A stretch of DNA of 64,000 nt from Coemansia sp. RSA 487 (taxonomy: Eukaryota; Kickxellomycota; Kickxellomycetes; Kickxellales; Kickxellaceae). Shown piece after piece: positions 18,063-28,846 of this stretch. The notes beneath the pieces are model-generated. The model was not told where the DNA came from. It did not search any database and saw only the letters and a program-made list of their open reading frames with translations. The position numbers were made by a program, and so were the translations under genes. The DNA lies in the NCBI GenBank assembly GCA_027577595.1, contig JANBRJ010000009.1, positions 229,552 to 293,551 of the forward strand, read 5' to 3'. How positions within the stretch are numbered: the stretch's first letter is position 1; the number at the start of each line of letters is the position of its first letter.

Positions 18063-19914
18063 ATGAAGTTTGGTAAAACAATCGAAACAAGCGCAAGGGA
18101 GCTTCCTGAAGAATGGCAACCCTATATTATTCAGTACAAGCTACTGAAAAAAAACATCAAGCAGATTGTTGAAGAGTTGGACAAAACATTTAGGACACTG
18201 AACCTTACTCTTCCTGATGGCCCTAGCGAAGACCATGCCAGCGATAAAACAGACCGAGAAGCAACGGATACACAAGCTACTATAGAACAGCCATCCAGCA
18301 GCGCAAAGAAGGACGACAGCAACGATTCGGACGACGACGCCGCGCTGAAAGCCGCAAAGACGTCGTTTCCAGAGGGAATCGAGTACAACATCGAAAGTAA
18401 GTTATTGCTAGAGGCAACAGCAGTAGAACAGATTGCAATCGGCTTTCGATGGCCACATGCATTACCCACCTACCTAGCCCCCCTGAACAGCTGCTACACA
18501 CATGACCTTCGCAAAAGCGCCCCTATTTCTTGAAGCAATGTTACGCTCTTTCTTTTCCAGGGCCATTCTTTGAATGAATAAATTCCCTCTCCTGTCATAT
18601 TGCCAAACACGAAAAATGGCTCTTAGACTATTAAAAAAGAGTGTGAATATCTTGCTTCAAATACTTGTAGAAGATAGCCAAGGCGTTGTACATCCTGTGA
18701 TTACCGTCACGATACGAAGACCAGCTTCTGGCCAGAACGATCGAATTGTAGAGTTGCCAGCGATATCTAGAGTCTCATCCAATTCTGCAGCCTTTCTACA
18801 TCCAGGTTCTAGTGAAGACAGCGCAGATAGCGAATCAGCTTCCTTCGACAGTGGAGACATAAGCGTAACGGATAGCTCCATTCCAATACCAATACTATAC
18901 GGCGGAGATGTTGTTAACCATGGGTGCTCTTTGCCAGAAAAAAACAACACGCCAACAGAACCATTTCCGACAGCAAAAGAAAAAATTCGGATAGAGACAA
19001 AAGTAGTGGAAGATACTGAGGAAATGCACGTTACTGTGCGTCTTGAGACCGATCAGATGTTTTTCGACCAGCTGCTCAATTACATCAGCCGTATGCGGAG
19101 CTTTGAGAAAACTTACACCAAACAGTACAACACGAATGTTGTGTCGTTGGGAAGCGATTTAACTACAGTGACATCTCCTTTCAAACACGACTTTGAGGTT
19201 TGGCGCGAAATATTCCGGCTTTACATCGATGCCAACGTGTGGGATCATTCAGATGGCGATTCTAGGTCTGCACATTCGGCAAAGGAGGGCCAGGACCGGT
19301 TTGCAAAGTTTACACATCACATCGAGGATATTGGCTTGACAAAGAAACTCCGCGACCCGCATTCGGCACGGATTTTAATGAGCTTTTACAAGCTAAACAT
19401 TGAGCTCTCGCACCTACGACTCTTGCAGGAGATGAACGAGCTTGCGACCAGGAAAATTATTAAAAAACACGACAAGCGCACGCATTTGATTGCAAAAACC
19501 CAGTTTCCACAGATTGTAAACATCGACGCCACGACGCTGACCAGAGCGCTAATATACACAGTGTACAACGATCTTGTTGGAGTTGTGCCCCAATTAGACG
19601 ACTATCTCTGCCCCATGTGCCTCAACATTTCCTGGCGACCGCTGCGATTGGACTGTGGCCATGTATTTTGCTCACGCTGCGTTGTAAAGGCATCGCGTCG
19701 CCGTATCTTTGACTGCCCCCTGTGCCGGTCCAAGAGAGCCATTTACAATGCTAGTGTGGGAAATATTGACAATGCGCTGCTGAACTTTCTCAAGCTGTAT
19801 TTTCCAAAGGAGATTAAGGAAAAACAGCGCGAGATCCAGCGCGAGATCAGCGAAGAAGAGGCCACGGCTATTGTGCAGGCACACAACCGTGAGCGTCCGT
19901 GTATAATAATGTAG
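18063..19914 (+). CDS. SPX-RING E3 ubiquitin ligase with a C-terminal CaaX-like end
   Basis: Combines a phosphate-sensing SPX domain (binds inositol pyrophosphates) with a RING finger; relatives such as fission-yeast Pqr1 and plant NLA limit phosphate uptake. Exon 1 is 18063-18396 (MKFGKTIETSARELP, the canonical SPX start). The proposed exon 2 is 18671-19914, joining in frame as YNIE-K-DSQGVV; total 525 residues. The donor is GTAAGT; the acceptor ACTTGTAG was chosen because it alone keeps frame. The better-looking TTTTCCAG at 18560 would give a stop five codons on. The RING (about residues 424-465) has C-x2-C, C-x-H-x2-C-x2-C and C-x2-C ('DCGHVFCSRCVVKASRRRIF', 'DCPLCRSK'). The last four residues are CIIM. 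Confidence 0.82.
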
Positions 19915-20184
19915 TGTGCCAAGAAGCATGTTTAATCAACAGCTGCTACACGCAGGATTGCAAATATCAAAATTTTAATTTTGCAACACTAATTACGATC
20001 AAATAAAAAATTGGATGATAGCTGGTTCCTTTTTTTTCTGGACACTTTTCACAAATTTCTCCAATGCTTCCTTTTTCTACCTTTGGCTCTTTGGAATACT
20101 AGAAACACTTTTGCAGTTGATACTTTCCACTTTATACGTTGTTCATTTCAGACAGTCTGTTTATTTATAAAATACAAATAAGCG

Positions 20185-23052
20185 ATGCTGTGTGCTTTGG
20201 GTTGTCGCATTTCTCGGTGCGGCATTAACTCGGTAAGAGCCGCAAGAATCTCTTCCGCAAGACAGTCTGCTTTGCTATCAGTTGTCCCAAAAAAGCTTTC
20301 TGTTCGCGAATTTACAACCAGTATTGGGCACCGCGGACGCCCTAGACAGTTTGAAGATCACCTACGGTACCCACGAGCCAGATCGAAGGTGCCGCCGCGC
20401 CCAGAAAAGTTGGCCACCGACGAGCTGATAAATGACACAAATGAAATTACCGAGGATGGGGCAGACGTTATTGAAAAGGTCAAAATCACTGACGAGGAAA
20501 TCAGCAAAATTTTCGATTCGATTATGAGCACCGAGCAACGAAAAGAACGGGATGAACAGTCTTTGCGGCACAGGTCTCGGGCAGAGTATTTGGAAATGAT
20601 CAACGAATCCAAAGAGAAGAGGCGCCTGCAAGCAACCCAGGGAAGAGATCAAAAGAGCACCAACCAGGACAAAGGACACCAAGAAAACGAGCCTGTTAAT
20701 GAAACCAAACCCAAACTCCAGCCTATATCGGAAGAGATGATGGAGAGGCTTATTTACATGGACACGCGGACGATTCGCGAAATGGAAGAGGCGAAGCTCG
20801 CGGTTCTTGCATCCACCGACGCATTTAATGTCAGTGAGTTGCAAGAGAAGGTAAAGTCGGCAAAGTCCTTGTCTTCCTCATCCAAACCTGAAGCAAGCCT
20901 ACAGTCTTCTGAAGACGCCGACTCAACAGCCGAAGCTGAAAACATTTACGACGATCCGGTTCCCGAGCTGACAACTGCCCAGTTTAACCATGTTATATTC
21001 GCCAATACACTCGCCGGACGTACAGATGAGGCTGTGCAGGCATACGGGCTGATGAGCGAGGCTAATGTCAAGCCTGATCAAACAACCTTTGCAAACCTGA
21101 CTATGGCCCACGCAAAGGCTGGAGACCTTGAAGCAGCCATAACAATGTTCAAGAAGCTTGAGGAAGAGGGTTTGGAGCCGACTATATATTCCTATGGAAC
21201 TCTGATCCAAGCGTACAAGGAGTTTGATCGGATCGACGATGCATTCCAGGTGTACGAAGCAATGAAGCAGCGCGAACTATGGCCAACCACCCCAGTCTAC
21301 AACAGCCTGATCATTGCTTGCCTAAAAGTAGGCGATCTCAAGCGCGCATGGGGAGTGTTTGAACATTTGCGCTACACAATATCTGAACCAGATACAATCT
21401 CATTCTCCATCATGATCCACGCATGCGCAAGGAACGGCGAAGTCGAAAAGGCTATGAATCTGTTTGAAGAGATGATTACCAGCCAAATGGCGCTCTCAGA
21501 CGTGACGTTCAACTCGCTGATCCACGCCTGTGCGGTGCGTCCAGATTACTTTGACGAATGTTTCCGCCTGCTGCACATGATGGAGGCACATGGATTCCAG
21601 CCAGACTTTTACACATACAACACGATCATCTACGCGTGTGCGCGCAAAAAGAATCTTGGGCTGGCGCGTGACATCTTCAAGGACATGCTCAAAAAGTCAA
21701 TGGACCCCGAATACCAGGGGCTGGTAAAGGTTGACTCTATAACGATTGCGAACATGATGTGGGTGTACGCAGGGTATCTGAAAAATGTAAAGTGCTGTTC
21801 ATGGAAGCTTGCAAAGAGCTACGAGAATCTTGCCATGGATGCGCTTGCAGCTGTCAACGGTCAACAGGACGGATCATTCGCAGCTGGCCTAAACCGATTG
21901 GCCTCAAGAGCAGAAAGCGAGCTTTGCTCGTTGACAAGTACCTCTACATCTACATCCAAACTCATCGACATTCAATCCAAGTCTATGGACGCTATCAGCG
22001 ACGCTGAGGAGGCGGTTTCAAGCGGCGAGGGCAAGGAGAAGATCACGGCCAGCTACTTGAGCATAATCGACATGCTGATCCCCAAAGCTGTGCCGGATGC
22101 CCAGAAACCAATTGGATCCGAGGCCACTCGACTCATGTACTTTTATCTAGATTTTATGAAGGGCAATGTGACGTCACACATGCTCAATGCGTATCTCTCA
22201 GCGGCTATCAACAACGGCCGCTACTTTGACGCGTGGTACGTATATCTGGGCGCCTTCAAACAGTACAATGTGCGCAGGGACGGATGGACATTCCAGAGAG
22301 CCATTCGGCTGTGTGCGCGTACGCGCGATGTACCGAGCGCATGGCGTGTGTGGGATGAGTACAAGGCATGGAGACTCGATGTTGAGCTGGCGCTAGGCAC
22401 ACCCGGCTGCGAAAAGCTACAAGCATCCAAGACCAGGGTTTATGCACGGGATTCAGACAAATTCAGTTCCTCGTCCTCGGCACTGGACCATGATCAGACT
22501 CTGCCCAACACAGCTACGCAGGGGATGCTGGATCTTGCTGAGAGCCTTGTTTTCCCTGGAGAGAATGCTATGCCAGACCGTGTTGCCGGTGGCGCACTTG
22601 CCACGCTGCCAGCCGACCGCGAAACTGCACGCAGGCGCATAGGCTGCGACATGAAGACCGAACACGCTGTATACATCGAGATGGTCACTCTTTTGGGCAG
22701 CAACCATGACTTCAACTCTGCGATTCGCCTTCTCCGCGAAGAGAAGATGGGTATATTGGAGCATGCTCACGCTCCGACCATGGAGGATGTGATGAGCCTC
22801 TACCAGAATGCGGCGGCTTCTGGAAACAAAGACGCAGCACTTGATATACGCGGGATGTGTATGCAGAAGCGCACACATCCAGCACGTAGAGCACTGAGCC
22901 GCAAATGGGGAACATCATTCAACTGGGATCGGACTGACTCGGAACAAAAGGCACTGAGCCGTCGATTCCCTGAGGAGTTTAGGCGGAATGTCGGCCCATT
23001 CAAGGATGGAGAGTACGCGAGGTTGAGGAAACTTGTCAATAGCCAGAGATAA
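20185..23052 (+). CDS. Mitochondrial pentatricopeptide-repeat protein
   Basis: A 955-residue PPR protein, a class that binds organellar RNA to control its processing, stability or translation. The N-terminus is rich in Arg/Ser and lacks acid residues (MLCALGCRISRCGINSVRAA), a typical mitochondrial presequence. Seven clear PPR motifs run at about residues 258-530, for example 'TFANLTMAHAKAGDLEAAIT', 'VYNSLIIACLKVGDLKRAWG' and 'YTYNTIIYACARKKNLGLAR'. Two or more degenerate repeats follow near 645-730. No intron. The exact orthologue (for example a yeast Ccm1- or animal PTCD-type protein) cannot be decided by eye. Confidence 0.85.
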   Translation: MLCALGCRISRCGINSVRAARISSARQSALLSVVPKKLSVREFTTSIGHRGRPRQFEDHLRYPRARSKVPPRPEKLATDELINDTNEITEDGADVIEKVKITDEEISKIFDSIMSTEQRKERDEQSLRHRSRAEYLEMINESKEKRRLQATQGRDQKSTNQDKGHQENEPVNETKPKLQPISEEMMERLIYMDTRTIREMEEAKLAVLASTDAFNVSELQEKVKSAKSLSSSSKPEASLQSSEDADSTAEAENIYDDPVPELTTAQFNHVIFANTLAGRTDEAVQAYGLMSEANVKPDQTTFANLTMAHAKAGDLEAAITMFKKLEEEGLEPTIYSYGTLIQAYKEFDRIDDAFQVYEAMKQRELWPTTPVYNSLIIACLKVGDLKRAWGVFEHLRYTISEPDTISFSIMIHACARNGEVEKAMNLFEEMITSQMALSDVTFNSLIHACAVRPDYFDECFRLLHMMEAHGFQPDFYTYNTIIYACARKKNLGLARDIFKDMLKKSMDPEYQGLVKVDSITIANMMWVYAGYLKNVKCCSWKLAKSYENLAMDALAAVNGQQDGSFAAGLNRLASRAESELCSLTSTSTSTSKLIDIQSKSMDAISDAEEAVSSGEGKEKITASYLSIIDMLIPKAVPDAQKPIGSEATRLMYFYLDFMKGNVTSHMLNAYLSAAINNGRYFDAWYVYLGAFKQYNVRRDGWTFQRAIRLCARTRDVPSAWRVWDEYKAWRLDVELALGTPGCEKLQASKTRVYARDSDKFSSSSSALDHDQTLPNTATQGMLDLAESLVFPGENAMPDRVAGGALATLPADRETARRRIGCDMKTEHAVYIEMVTLLGSNHDFNSAIRLLREEKMGILEHAHAPTMEDVMSLYQNAAASGNKDAALDIRGMCMQKRTHPARRALSRKWGTSFNWDRTDSEQKALSRRFPEEFRRNVGPFKDGEYARLRKLVNSQR

Positions 23053-23264
23053 TTATGTAGAACTTGGTAAAGTTTGGTCATATCTAATGTATGTTTTGTC
23101 TAGAGTAATAGTAAAATATATGTGGGTGTTACTAAACGCAGTGTAGCCTCGTTATTAATTCATCCATATGTGTGATACCTATTTATGTTAACTGGCAAAA
23201 TATGTGAATAGAAAAGCACGCTCTAGGCTAGTTTTCGTTTGCTTTTATACTTTTTTTTGTTTGT

Positions 23265-24572
23265 TCAGCCAAAGAACGTGTGGATGAGACAGCTAACGGC
23301 AGATATGGCAGTGACGCCGATTGCAAGACGCAGCCCGACGCCAGCCGTGTTGTCGCTTGAAATGACACCAGCCAAAAATGGCGGTTCAGCGGCAGCGACT
23401 GTGCCTGCAATCAAGACTGTGTAGCACGAGGCTACAAGCCAGCCAGCAACACCATTGAATTCCATCACAGCCAGAAGAACCGAGGCCAGCGAAATTATAG
23501 CCAAAGAAGTGTTGGCGACTGCAAGGGCATTGTTGGTCGCCCTGTCGTCACCTTGCTCCAATGACTGCAGATTGTGAGAACCGCTGGAGCTCTTTTGATC
23601 GCCATGCGCGGAAGCACGTTGATGAGATCTAGCGTTCCTACACCAGTTACTGGCCAATGCGTAGAGCGAAATAAGGACGAGGATAGGAATGTAGCACCCA
23701 GAGAGCTTCAGGCTTGACGATAAGTGCGACCGCGCCATGCTGGCAAGCATCGCAGAGTGAATGTCGAGCTTTGACCTGATCTGATCGTTGGCGATCTGGG
23801 ACGCGTGGCCCAGTTCATGGATGTACTTTGAAAACGCGTGGTCTCTGGTCCCGTCGAACACAGCCTCTGGCCATGAGGGCGAGGCACCCTCGTTCATCGA
23901 GCCAACCATGTTTCCAAGCTTATCTAATCCGGCCTTTATATCGGCGTGCAAGTGGCTGCTTGCGCCGCGGGTTGCCGAAACAATGCCCCAAATGTGGCTG
24001 GACAAGCGACTAAACACGCCATGGAGATAGCCACTGCTGTATTGAGCCTTACTGTCCACCGCATGTTGCACATCGTGGGCAAGCTTTCTGCCCCCGCTGT
24101 CAGCCTTTCTGTACGCGTTATGGCCCTCCTGCTTGATCTTTTTGCCGGCATGTTGTGCTTGCTCCTTGGCTTGCTTCGTCATATGAGCAGCATCATTCCG
24201 TGCTTTCTTGCCCATGTATCCGGCATTCTGTTTTGCCATGTTCCCAACATGCTCGGCATCTTCCTTTACGTCCTTTCCGAGCTGTGCGGCATTACTTGTG
24301 GCATACTTGCCTGCCAGGTATGCTTTCTGCTCGGCCTCGCCAAATGCACTGTTTGCGTCGTCCACCTTGGGGCCAAAGAACTCCGAGGCTCCGCTTGTGA
24401 GTACATCCCACCAGTGGTACGAGTGTTCTGGTTCTGCTGGGAACTCGATCGTTATCTGGCTGTCAGTAGCCGGGATAAGCTCACCAAATGCTGGCTGGAC
24501 ATACAGCTGGAGCACAAAGGCAGCAATACCTACTGTCAACAACGCCCAGAGTGGCGACAATGATAATCCCAT
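23265..24572 (-). CDS. Unrecognised membrane protein with LEA-like amphipathic repeats
   Basis: Not assigned to a family. The 435-residue protein starts with a hydrophobic segment (residues 9-30, signal peptide or anchor). Residues about 75-190 form a long amphipathic helix rich in Ala, Lys, Gln and His with an irregular 11-residue periodicity ('GKKARNDAAHMTKQAKEQAQ'), resembling group-3 LEA proteins or lipid-binding apolipoprotein/perilipin helices. Four hydrophobic segments follow in the last 145 residues ('IPILVLISLYALAS', 'TSLAIISLASVLLAVM', 'WLVASCYTVLIAGTVAAA', 'GLRLAIGVTAISAVSCLI'). It could coat a membrane or lipid droplet. It converges with the PPR gene across 212 bases. Confidence 0.65.
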   Translation of the reverse strand: MGLSLSPLWALLTVGIAAFVLQLYVQPAFGELIPATDSQITIEFPAEPEHSYHWWDVLTSGASEFFGPKVDDANSAFGEAEQKAYLAGKYATSNAAQLGKDVKEDAEHVGNMAKQNAGYMGKKARNDAAHMTKQAKEQAQHAGKKIKQEGHNAYRKADSGGRKLAHDVQHAVDSKAQYSSGYLHGVFSRLSSHIWGIVSATRGASSHLHADIKAGLDKLGNMVGSMNEGASPSWPEAVFDGTRDHAFSKYIHELGHASQIANDQIRSKLDIHSAMLASMARSHLSSSLKLSGCYIPILVLISLYALASNWCRNARSHQRASAHGDQKSSSGSHNLQSLEQGDDRATNNALAVANTSLAIISLASVLLAVMEFNGVAGWLVASCYTVLIAGTVAAAEPPFLAGVISSDNTAGVGLRLAIGVTAISAVSCLIHTFFG

Positions 24573-25156
24573 CGTTGAAAAATACTGTTTTTTTCTCTCG
24601 AATAAAGCGTCAAGTAGATGTTATATTTCGTATTAAACTAAAATAATATTTACTTTTGCTTGCAAAAAACGAAAAGAAGCAAGAGATGTTGGTATTTCTT
24701 ATACCCAAGGGCTCTCTTTCTTTTTTTCTTCCATTCGTCACACATATTTAGCACGACGTCATTCGTTAAATCGGAGTAATACATGCGTAAACTTTGCTTA
24801 AACAGTTTATGCGCATATACTGCCACAATCAAAATGTTGCTTTGATTGCGTCACAAACACCGAACCCTGGAATCGAGAACATATCGCCACTGCAAACCTT
24901 TCACCATTCGACGCACACACCACATACACACCTCTTTATTCGACGCAGTTCGTTTTGCAAAATACAGTGAAATATAGCTCGTCCATAATCTTGATCACAG
25001 ATTATGAAAAAATTTCAATACCCAATCTTGGATTTCCATCACCAAGGAGGGATTAGCTGAAAAGCAAGCTTTCCCCTTCCCAAATTGTTTTCTCTTTTAA
25101 GGTTTTTGTTTTTTTGACTTTCATCAGCACTACGCAGCTAGAAAATTGCAGTCCAA
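24573..25156. promoter_or_regulatory. Divergent promoter region between the membrane protein and PET127
   Basis: About 580 bases between divergent starts, AT-rich, with a pyrimidine-rich leader (25085-25125) ahead of PET127. Nothing else is recognised. Confidence 0.35.
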
Positions 25157-27403
25157 ATGCTGCAATGCTGTAAGTGCCATGTCGGGGCACTCCTTGGTGT
25201 CCGTGGAAAACTAGTGTCGACAGCTGGGCTTACTCGCTTCTATTCAGTCAACAAAGTGTCGACACCAAAAGAAGCAGCAACAAAGGAGCCAGCAGCAGAT
25301 GAAAGTCAACACGTTGTTGACCCATCTCCGGTGTACACTGCGTCTGAGGCCGAAGCAACAGGATCCAGCGAGGATGCACCCAAGGAATCAACCGGATCGC
25401 GCACACGATTTCTTGGCGACCAGGAGCCAGTTGTCGTTCACGATATGAATCAGCCGATCCAAAGCGGCAAGTGGTATCGGATCGTGCCAGAGAACTTTGA
25501 TTTTAATCAAGTTGGTACCAGCCATATCGCCCGCGTACCCACGCTAGCGCACGGTTTGGAGCGTGTGTTGTTTAACCCAGGCGTGCACTACCTGCAGGAT
25601 CCAAACAGCGGCGTCTACAACTTCAACCCGTACATTAGAAACATCACGCAGCCCGAAGAGTTTGATTACGATAAGCTAACACCGTATATTACGTCGTCTA
25701 AGGACGAGCGGCTGATGGGCTACGCACGCGGCCGTGAAAGGAGGTTTGTCGGGTCGACCTCGTCCATGACGCATGTTCTGTCACATCTCTACTTCCTTAT
25801 CTCGGCCAGCAAGCAGCCCGACATCAGCTCAATGTCTATGGCGTTTGAGGCGATGCCCGAGCGCTTCACGCGCGGTATGCGCTACCCAGCATCCATAGCT
25901 CTGCGCTACCACGACGGAGTGTACGGAATTGACGCCGACAAGAGCTTTGACGTGAAGGACAGCATTCTGAGTGTTCTTGGAAAGTCTCTGGAGATGGTGC
26001 TGACCAGCACGCCAAAGGAGTTTGAAAAATACAAAAAGGAAAACTCTTGGAAAGTAAAGGGCGCTAGCGAGGAAAACTACCACTATGTAGAGTTTGACGA
26101 GTTTGTTTTACGGTCACAGCTAGACTGTCGCGACGACCGGCTCCCTCGCAAGACATTTGATCTGAAAACACGCGGGTCGTTGGCAGTGCGCATGGATATC
26201 CAAAACTATGAGAAAACCAAGGGCTATCAGATTCTTTCTCCAAAGGGGCTGCTGCAGTCATTTGAGCGCGAATACTTCGACATGGTTCGTTCGGCTTTCC
26301 TAAAGTACAATTTCCAAGTCCGGATCGGCAATATGGATGGAATATTTGTTGCATACCACAATACAGCGCGGATGTTTGGATTCCAATACATCAGCCGTGG
26401 CGAAATGGACCGAGTTCTCTACGGAAATGAACCCACAGGTACAAAGGCATTCCGCTCTATACTTGTACTGCTGGGCAAGATCCTTCGCACAATTACTGAA
26501 AAGTACTCAAAGAAGGACTTGCGCATCACATTTGATGGCAGAAGCATGGATCGAGTGGAGATTTGGGTTGAGGTCATTGATGACAAAGGCGAAGAGGAGT
26601 TCTTGAGAAAGTATCAGGAGCCTGGGTTTTTGCACAATATTAAGCAAATGATGAAGGTGTCACCACCTTCCAAGGAAGCGTCAACCGACCCATTAAACAC
26701 TGGCGACCCATTCGAGCCGGCATCTCAGGAAAATGACAGCAAAGCATCGGATAAACCTCTAACGGAGGACACAGTGGATGATTATCTCGATCCAGAAAAG
26801 GAAATATTCGTAAATACCAACGAGCCAATTCTGCACTACACTTTGGAAACTTTTTCGACGATAAACGGCCAGGACACCGATAGCCCTGTGACGGTAAAGA
26901 CAAAGAAGGACGAGTGGTTTATCAACTGGAGACTAACCAAGTCGCACAAAGACCAGGATGGTCTAGCAGCACGGTACCGGAGTTTGAGGCTGCGTCAAGC
27001 AACATTCTTTGAGCGGAACGCGCCGGATACGCCGGATGATGAGCTTCCTACTATGCTAAAGATTCTACGCCGGATATCGCAGAAAAATATGTGGCGCAAC
27101 AAGCAGCCCCATGGCAGGGTTGTTGTCAATCGCACCCCTCTGCCTAAAACCTCATCGCCCAAAACAGCGAACAGGTCTGCGGCAGCATCAAAAAGACCGA
27201 CAAAGCATCGTTCTGTAGCTTCGAGTACCAGTAAAGTAATTACCAAGAAAAAGGCTGGTACCATCACTGCACACAAGGGACGCAAAGGCAGCAGCAGCAA
27301 AGGCAGCAAGGAAACAAGTAACAAAGGTGGCGAAAAAAATAATAGCAATGACGACAAGCACAGCACCACAGCCAGATCTTTGGAGCCTGCTAGCAGCAAG
27401 TAG
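25157..27403 (+). CDS. PET127: PET127, mitochondrial RNA processing/turnover factor
   Basis: Mitochondrial membrane-associated protein that in yeast promotes 5' trimming and turnover of mitochondrial mRNAs; the family fold is related to PD-(D/E)XK nucleases. The 748-residue protein has a presequence (MLQCCKCHVGALLGVRG). The conserved core covers about residues 95-560: 'KWYRIVPENFDFNQVGTSHI', 'ARVPTLAHGLERVLFNPGVH', 'FNPYIRNI', 'RRFVGSTSSMTHVLSHLYFL', 'RGMRYPASIALRY' and 'LDCRDDRLPRKTFDLKTRGS'. A Lys/Ser/Thr-rich low-complexity tail follows from about residue 650. No intron. Confidence 0.9.
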   Translation: MLQCCKCHVGALLGVRGKLVSTAGLTRFYSVNKVSTPKEAATKEPAADESQHVVDPSPVYTASEAEATGSSEDAPKESTGSRTRFLGDQEPVVVHDMNQPIQSGKWYRIVPENFDFNQVGTSHIARVPTLAHGLERVLFNPGVHYLQDPNSGVYNFNPYIRNITQPEEFDYDKLTPYITSSKDERLMGYARGRERRFVGSTSSMTHVLSHLYFLISASKQPDISSMSMAFEAMPERFTRGMRYPASIALRYHDGVYGIDADKSFDVKDSILSVLGKSLEMVLTSTPKEFEKYKKENSWKVKGASEENYHYVEFDEFVLRSQLDCRDDRLPRKTFDLKTRGSLAVRMDIQNYEKTKGYQILSPKGLLQSFEREYFDMVRSAFLKYNFQVRIGNMDGIFVAYHNTARMFGFQYISRGEMDRVLYGNEPTGTKAFRSILVLLGKILRTITEKYSKKDLRITFDGRSMDRVEIWVEVIDDKGEEEFLRKYQEPGFLHNIKQMMKVSPPSKEASTDPLNTGDPFEPASQENDSKASDKPLTEDTVDDYLDPEKEIFVNTNEPILHYTLETFSTINGQDTDSPVTVKTKKDEWFINWRLTKSHKDQDGLAARYRSLRLRQATFFERNAPDTPDDELPTMLKILRRISQKNMWRNKQPHGRVVVNRTPLPKTSSPKTANRSAAASKRPTKHRSVASSTSKVITKKKAGTITAHKGRKGSSSKGSKETSNKGGEKNNSNDDKHSTTARSLEPASSK

Positions 27404-27921
27404 CATCTTTGAGCCAAGTTTGCAACAAAAATACATGCGCTTGTCGTTTTTATTTTGGTATAATCAAATAACAATAGAGAAAGACATCTTACTGACATTG
27501 TACATTGTGGTCGTGAAATGGACGGAAAGTCAGACAAAGCAGTAGCAACATTTGGAGATATTATATAATGCGAATGACAAGAGACACAAAAGAGGGTATG
27601 TTGGTATTTTGTCTGACTACTATGGAAAGATTCAAAGACAGTGGATACTGCGCTGTGCTTGTGAAAAGGGTGGGATGTGAGCATGTTTCACATTTACTTT
27701 TTGCCTAATGCATACAACTAATGTATGTGCTTTTGCTATTTTTATACTGACATTAGGGTTTCACATACGACGCAGTAGCAGAGTCGTGAATGGCTGAAAG
27801 AGCAAACGAATATATCTGGGCTTGAAGACCACGATGCCTCGTTGATGTATAACGTGTTTTCGTCCCTTGTTCTTTTATTTCTGGAAAGCCGTCGTTAAAC
27901 GTGTATATTATCATTATCATC

Positions 27922-27953
<32 letters not shown>

Positions 27954-28049
27954 CAGGTGCAGGGTATAACTCATCTTGTCAAATACTTTTTCACCTGGCT
28001 GTATAAGCTTCACTGGCTTTCAAAAGTTTCAATCAATAACTACAACAGC
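27404..28049. other. Intergenic region with an (ATT/ATC) microsatellite
   Basis: No gene is seen. It holds a microsatellite of ATT/ATC units at about 27907-27954 and a possible TATA-like TGTATAAGC near 28000, about 50 bases ahead of the next start codon. Confidence 0.4.
27907..27954. repeat. ATT/ATC trinucleotide microsatellite
   Basis: An imperfect run of TATTATCATTATCATC-type units followed by pure (ATT)n, about 48 bases, roughly 95 bases upstream of a GPI-protein start codon. Confidence 0.85.
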
Positions 28050-28846
28050 ATGAAGATCGTAGAGTGTACATTTGCCATTGGTGTCTTTGCAGCAGCTGCA
28101 CTGGCAAAGCTGCAGATAACGCTGCCAAACTCGCATACCCAGTGGGAAGCAGGCTCACTGCAGACTGTGAAGTGGAAGTAAGTTCAACTGATATAGTCCC
28201 ACGAAAGCCTGCAGCAGGAAACACGTAATAATGATGTATTGTGGTGCACATGTCAACTAATTTCGAGAGATTGCTGTGTAAATAAACCAAGGGTAGGCCA
28301 ATTGATGGAAATCTCAGGGGTCGGGTTTCAATTGAGCTAATGGAGGGCTCAGATGCGACTAACATGGGCACAGTGACAACCATTGCCGAAAACATTCCGG
28401 CGAGCGATATGGAGCACCACTGGAACGTGCCCAAAGGGCTGAAGAATAGCAGCAACTACTCTATCAAGATCGTCGATGACGGAGGCGAGGAGTACTACGG
28501 ACAGTACTTTAAGGGCTCTGTCAGCAAGCCCGATACTGGCAGAAAAGGTGAACAGGTCAAAGAAGTCAACAACCCGCCAAAGAATACAGCTGACAACAGC
28601 AGCGACAAGGACAACCAGAAGCAGCAGCAGGTGGAATCGAAGAAGGAAAGCAAGCCGCTGAAGAGCGGCGGGCCTACAGACTCAGCAGGCGGAGGAGGCT
28701 CAAAATCGGGATCCAAGGGCTCTTCGTCTCAGCCAAGCGGCACGGGCAAGTCCTCCAATGGCACTTCAAAGAACAACGGCGGTGTAGCAGCAGGGTACAT
28801 TGCAATTGCGGCAGCCGCGGTCGTTTGTGGAACATTGGCAATGTAA
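28050..28846 (+). CDS. KRE9/KNH1-like GPI-anchored cell-surface protein (copy 1)
   Basis: Small secreted wall protein of the Kre9/Knh1 N-terminal-domain family (Ser/Thr-rich, GPI-anchored group). Exon 1 is 28050-28177 and exon 2 28318-28846 (GTAAGT...CTCAG, 140-bp intron); the join reads VKW-K-GRVSIELMEGSD, for 218 residues. It has a signal peptide (MKIVECTFAIGVFAAAALA), the family pattern 'TLPNSHTQWEAGSLQTVKWK', and 'NYSIKIVDDGGEEYYGQYF'. A Lys/Ser/Gly-rich stalk follows, and a hydrophobic tail ('AAGYIAIAAAAVVCGTLAM') serves as GPI-addition signal. The next gene has the same layout. Confidence 0.82.
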
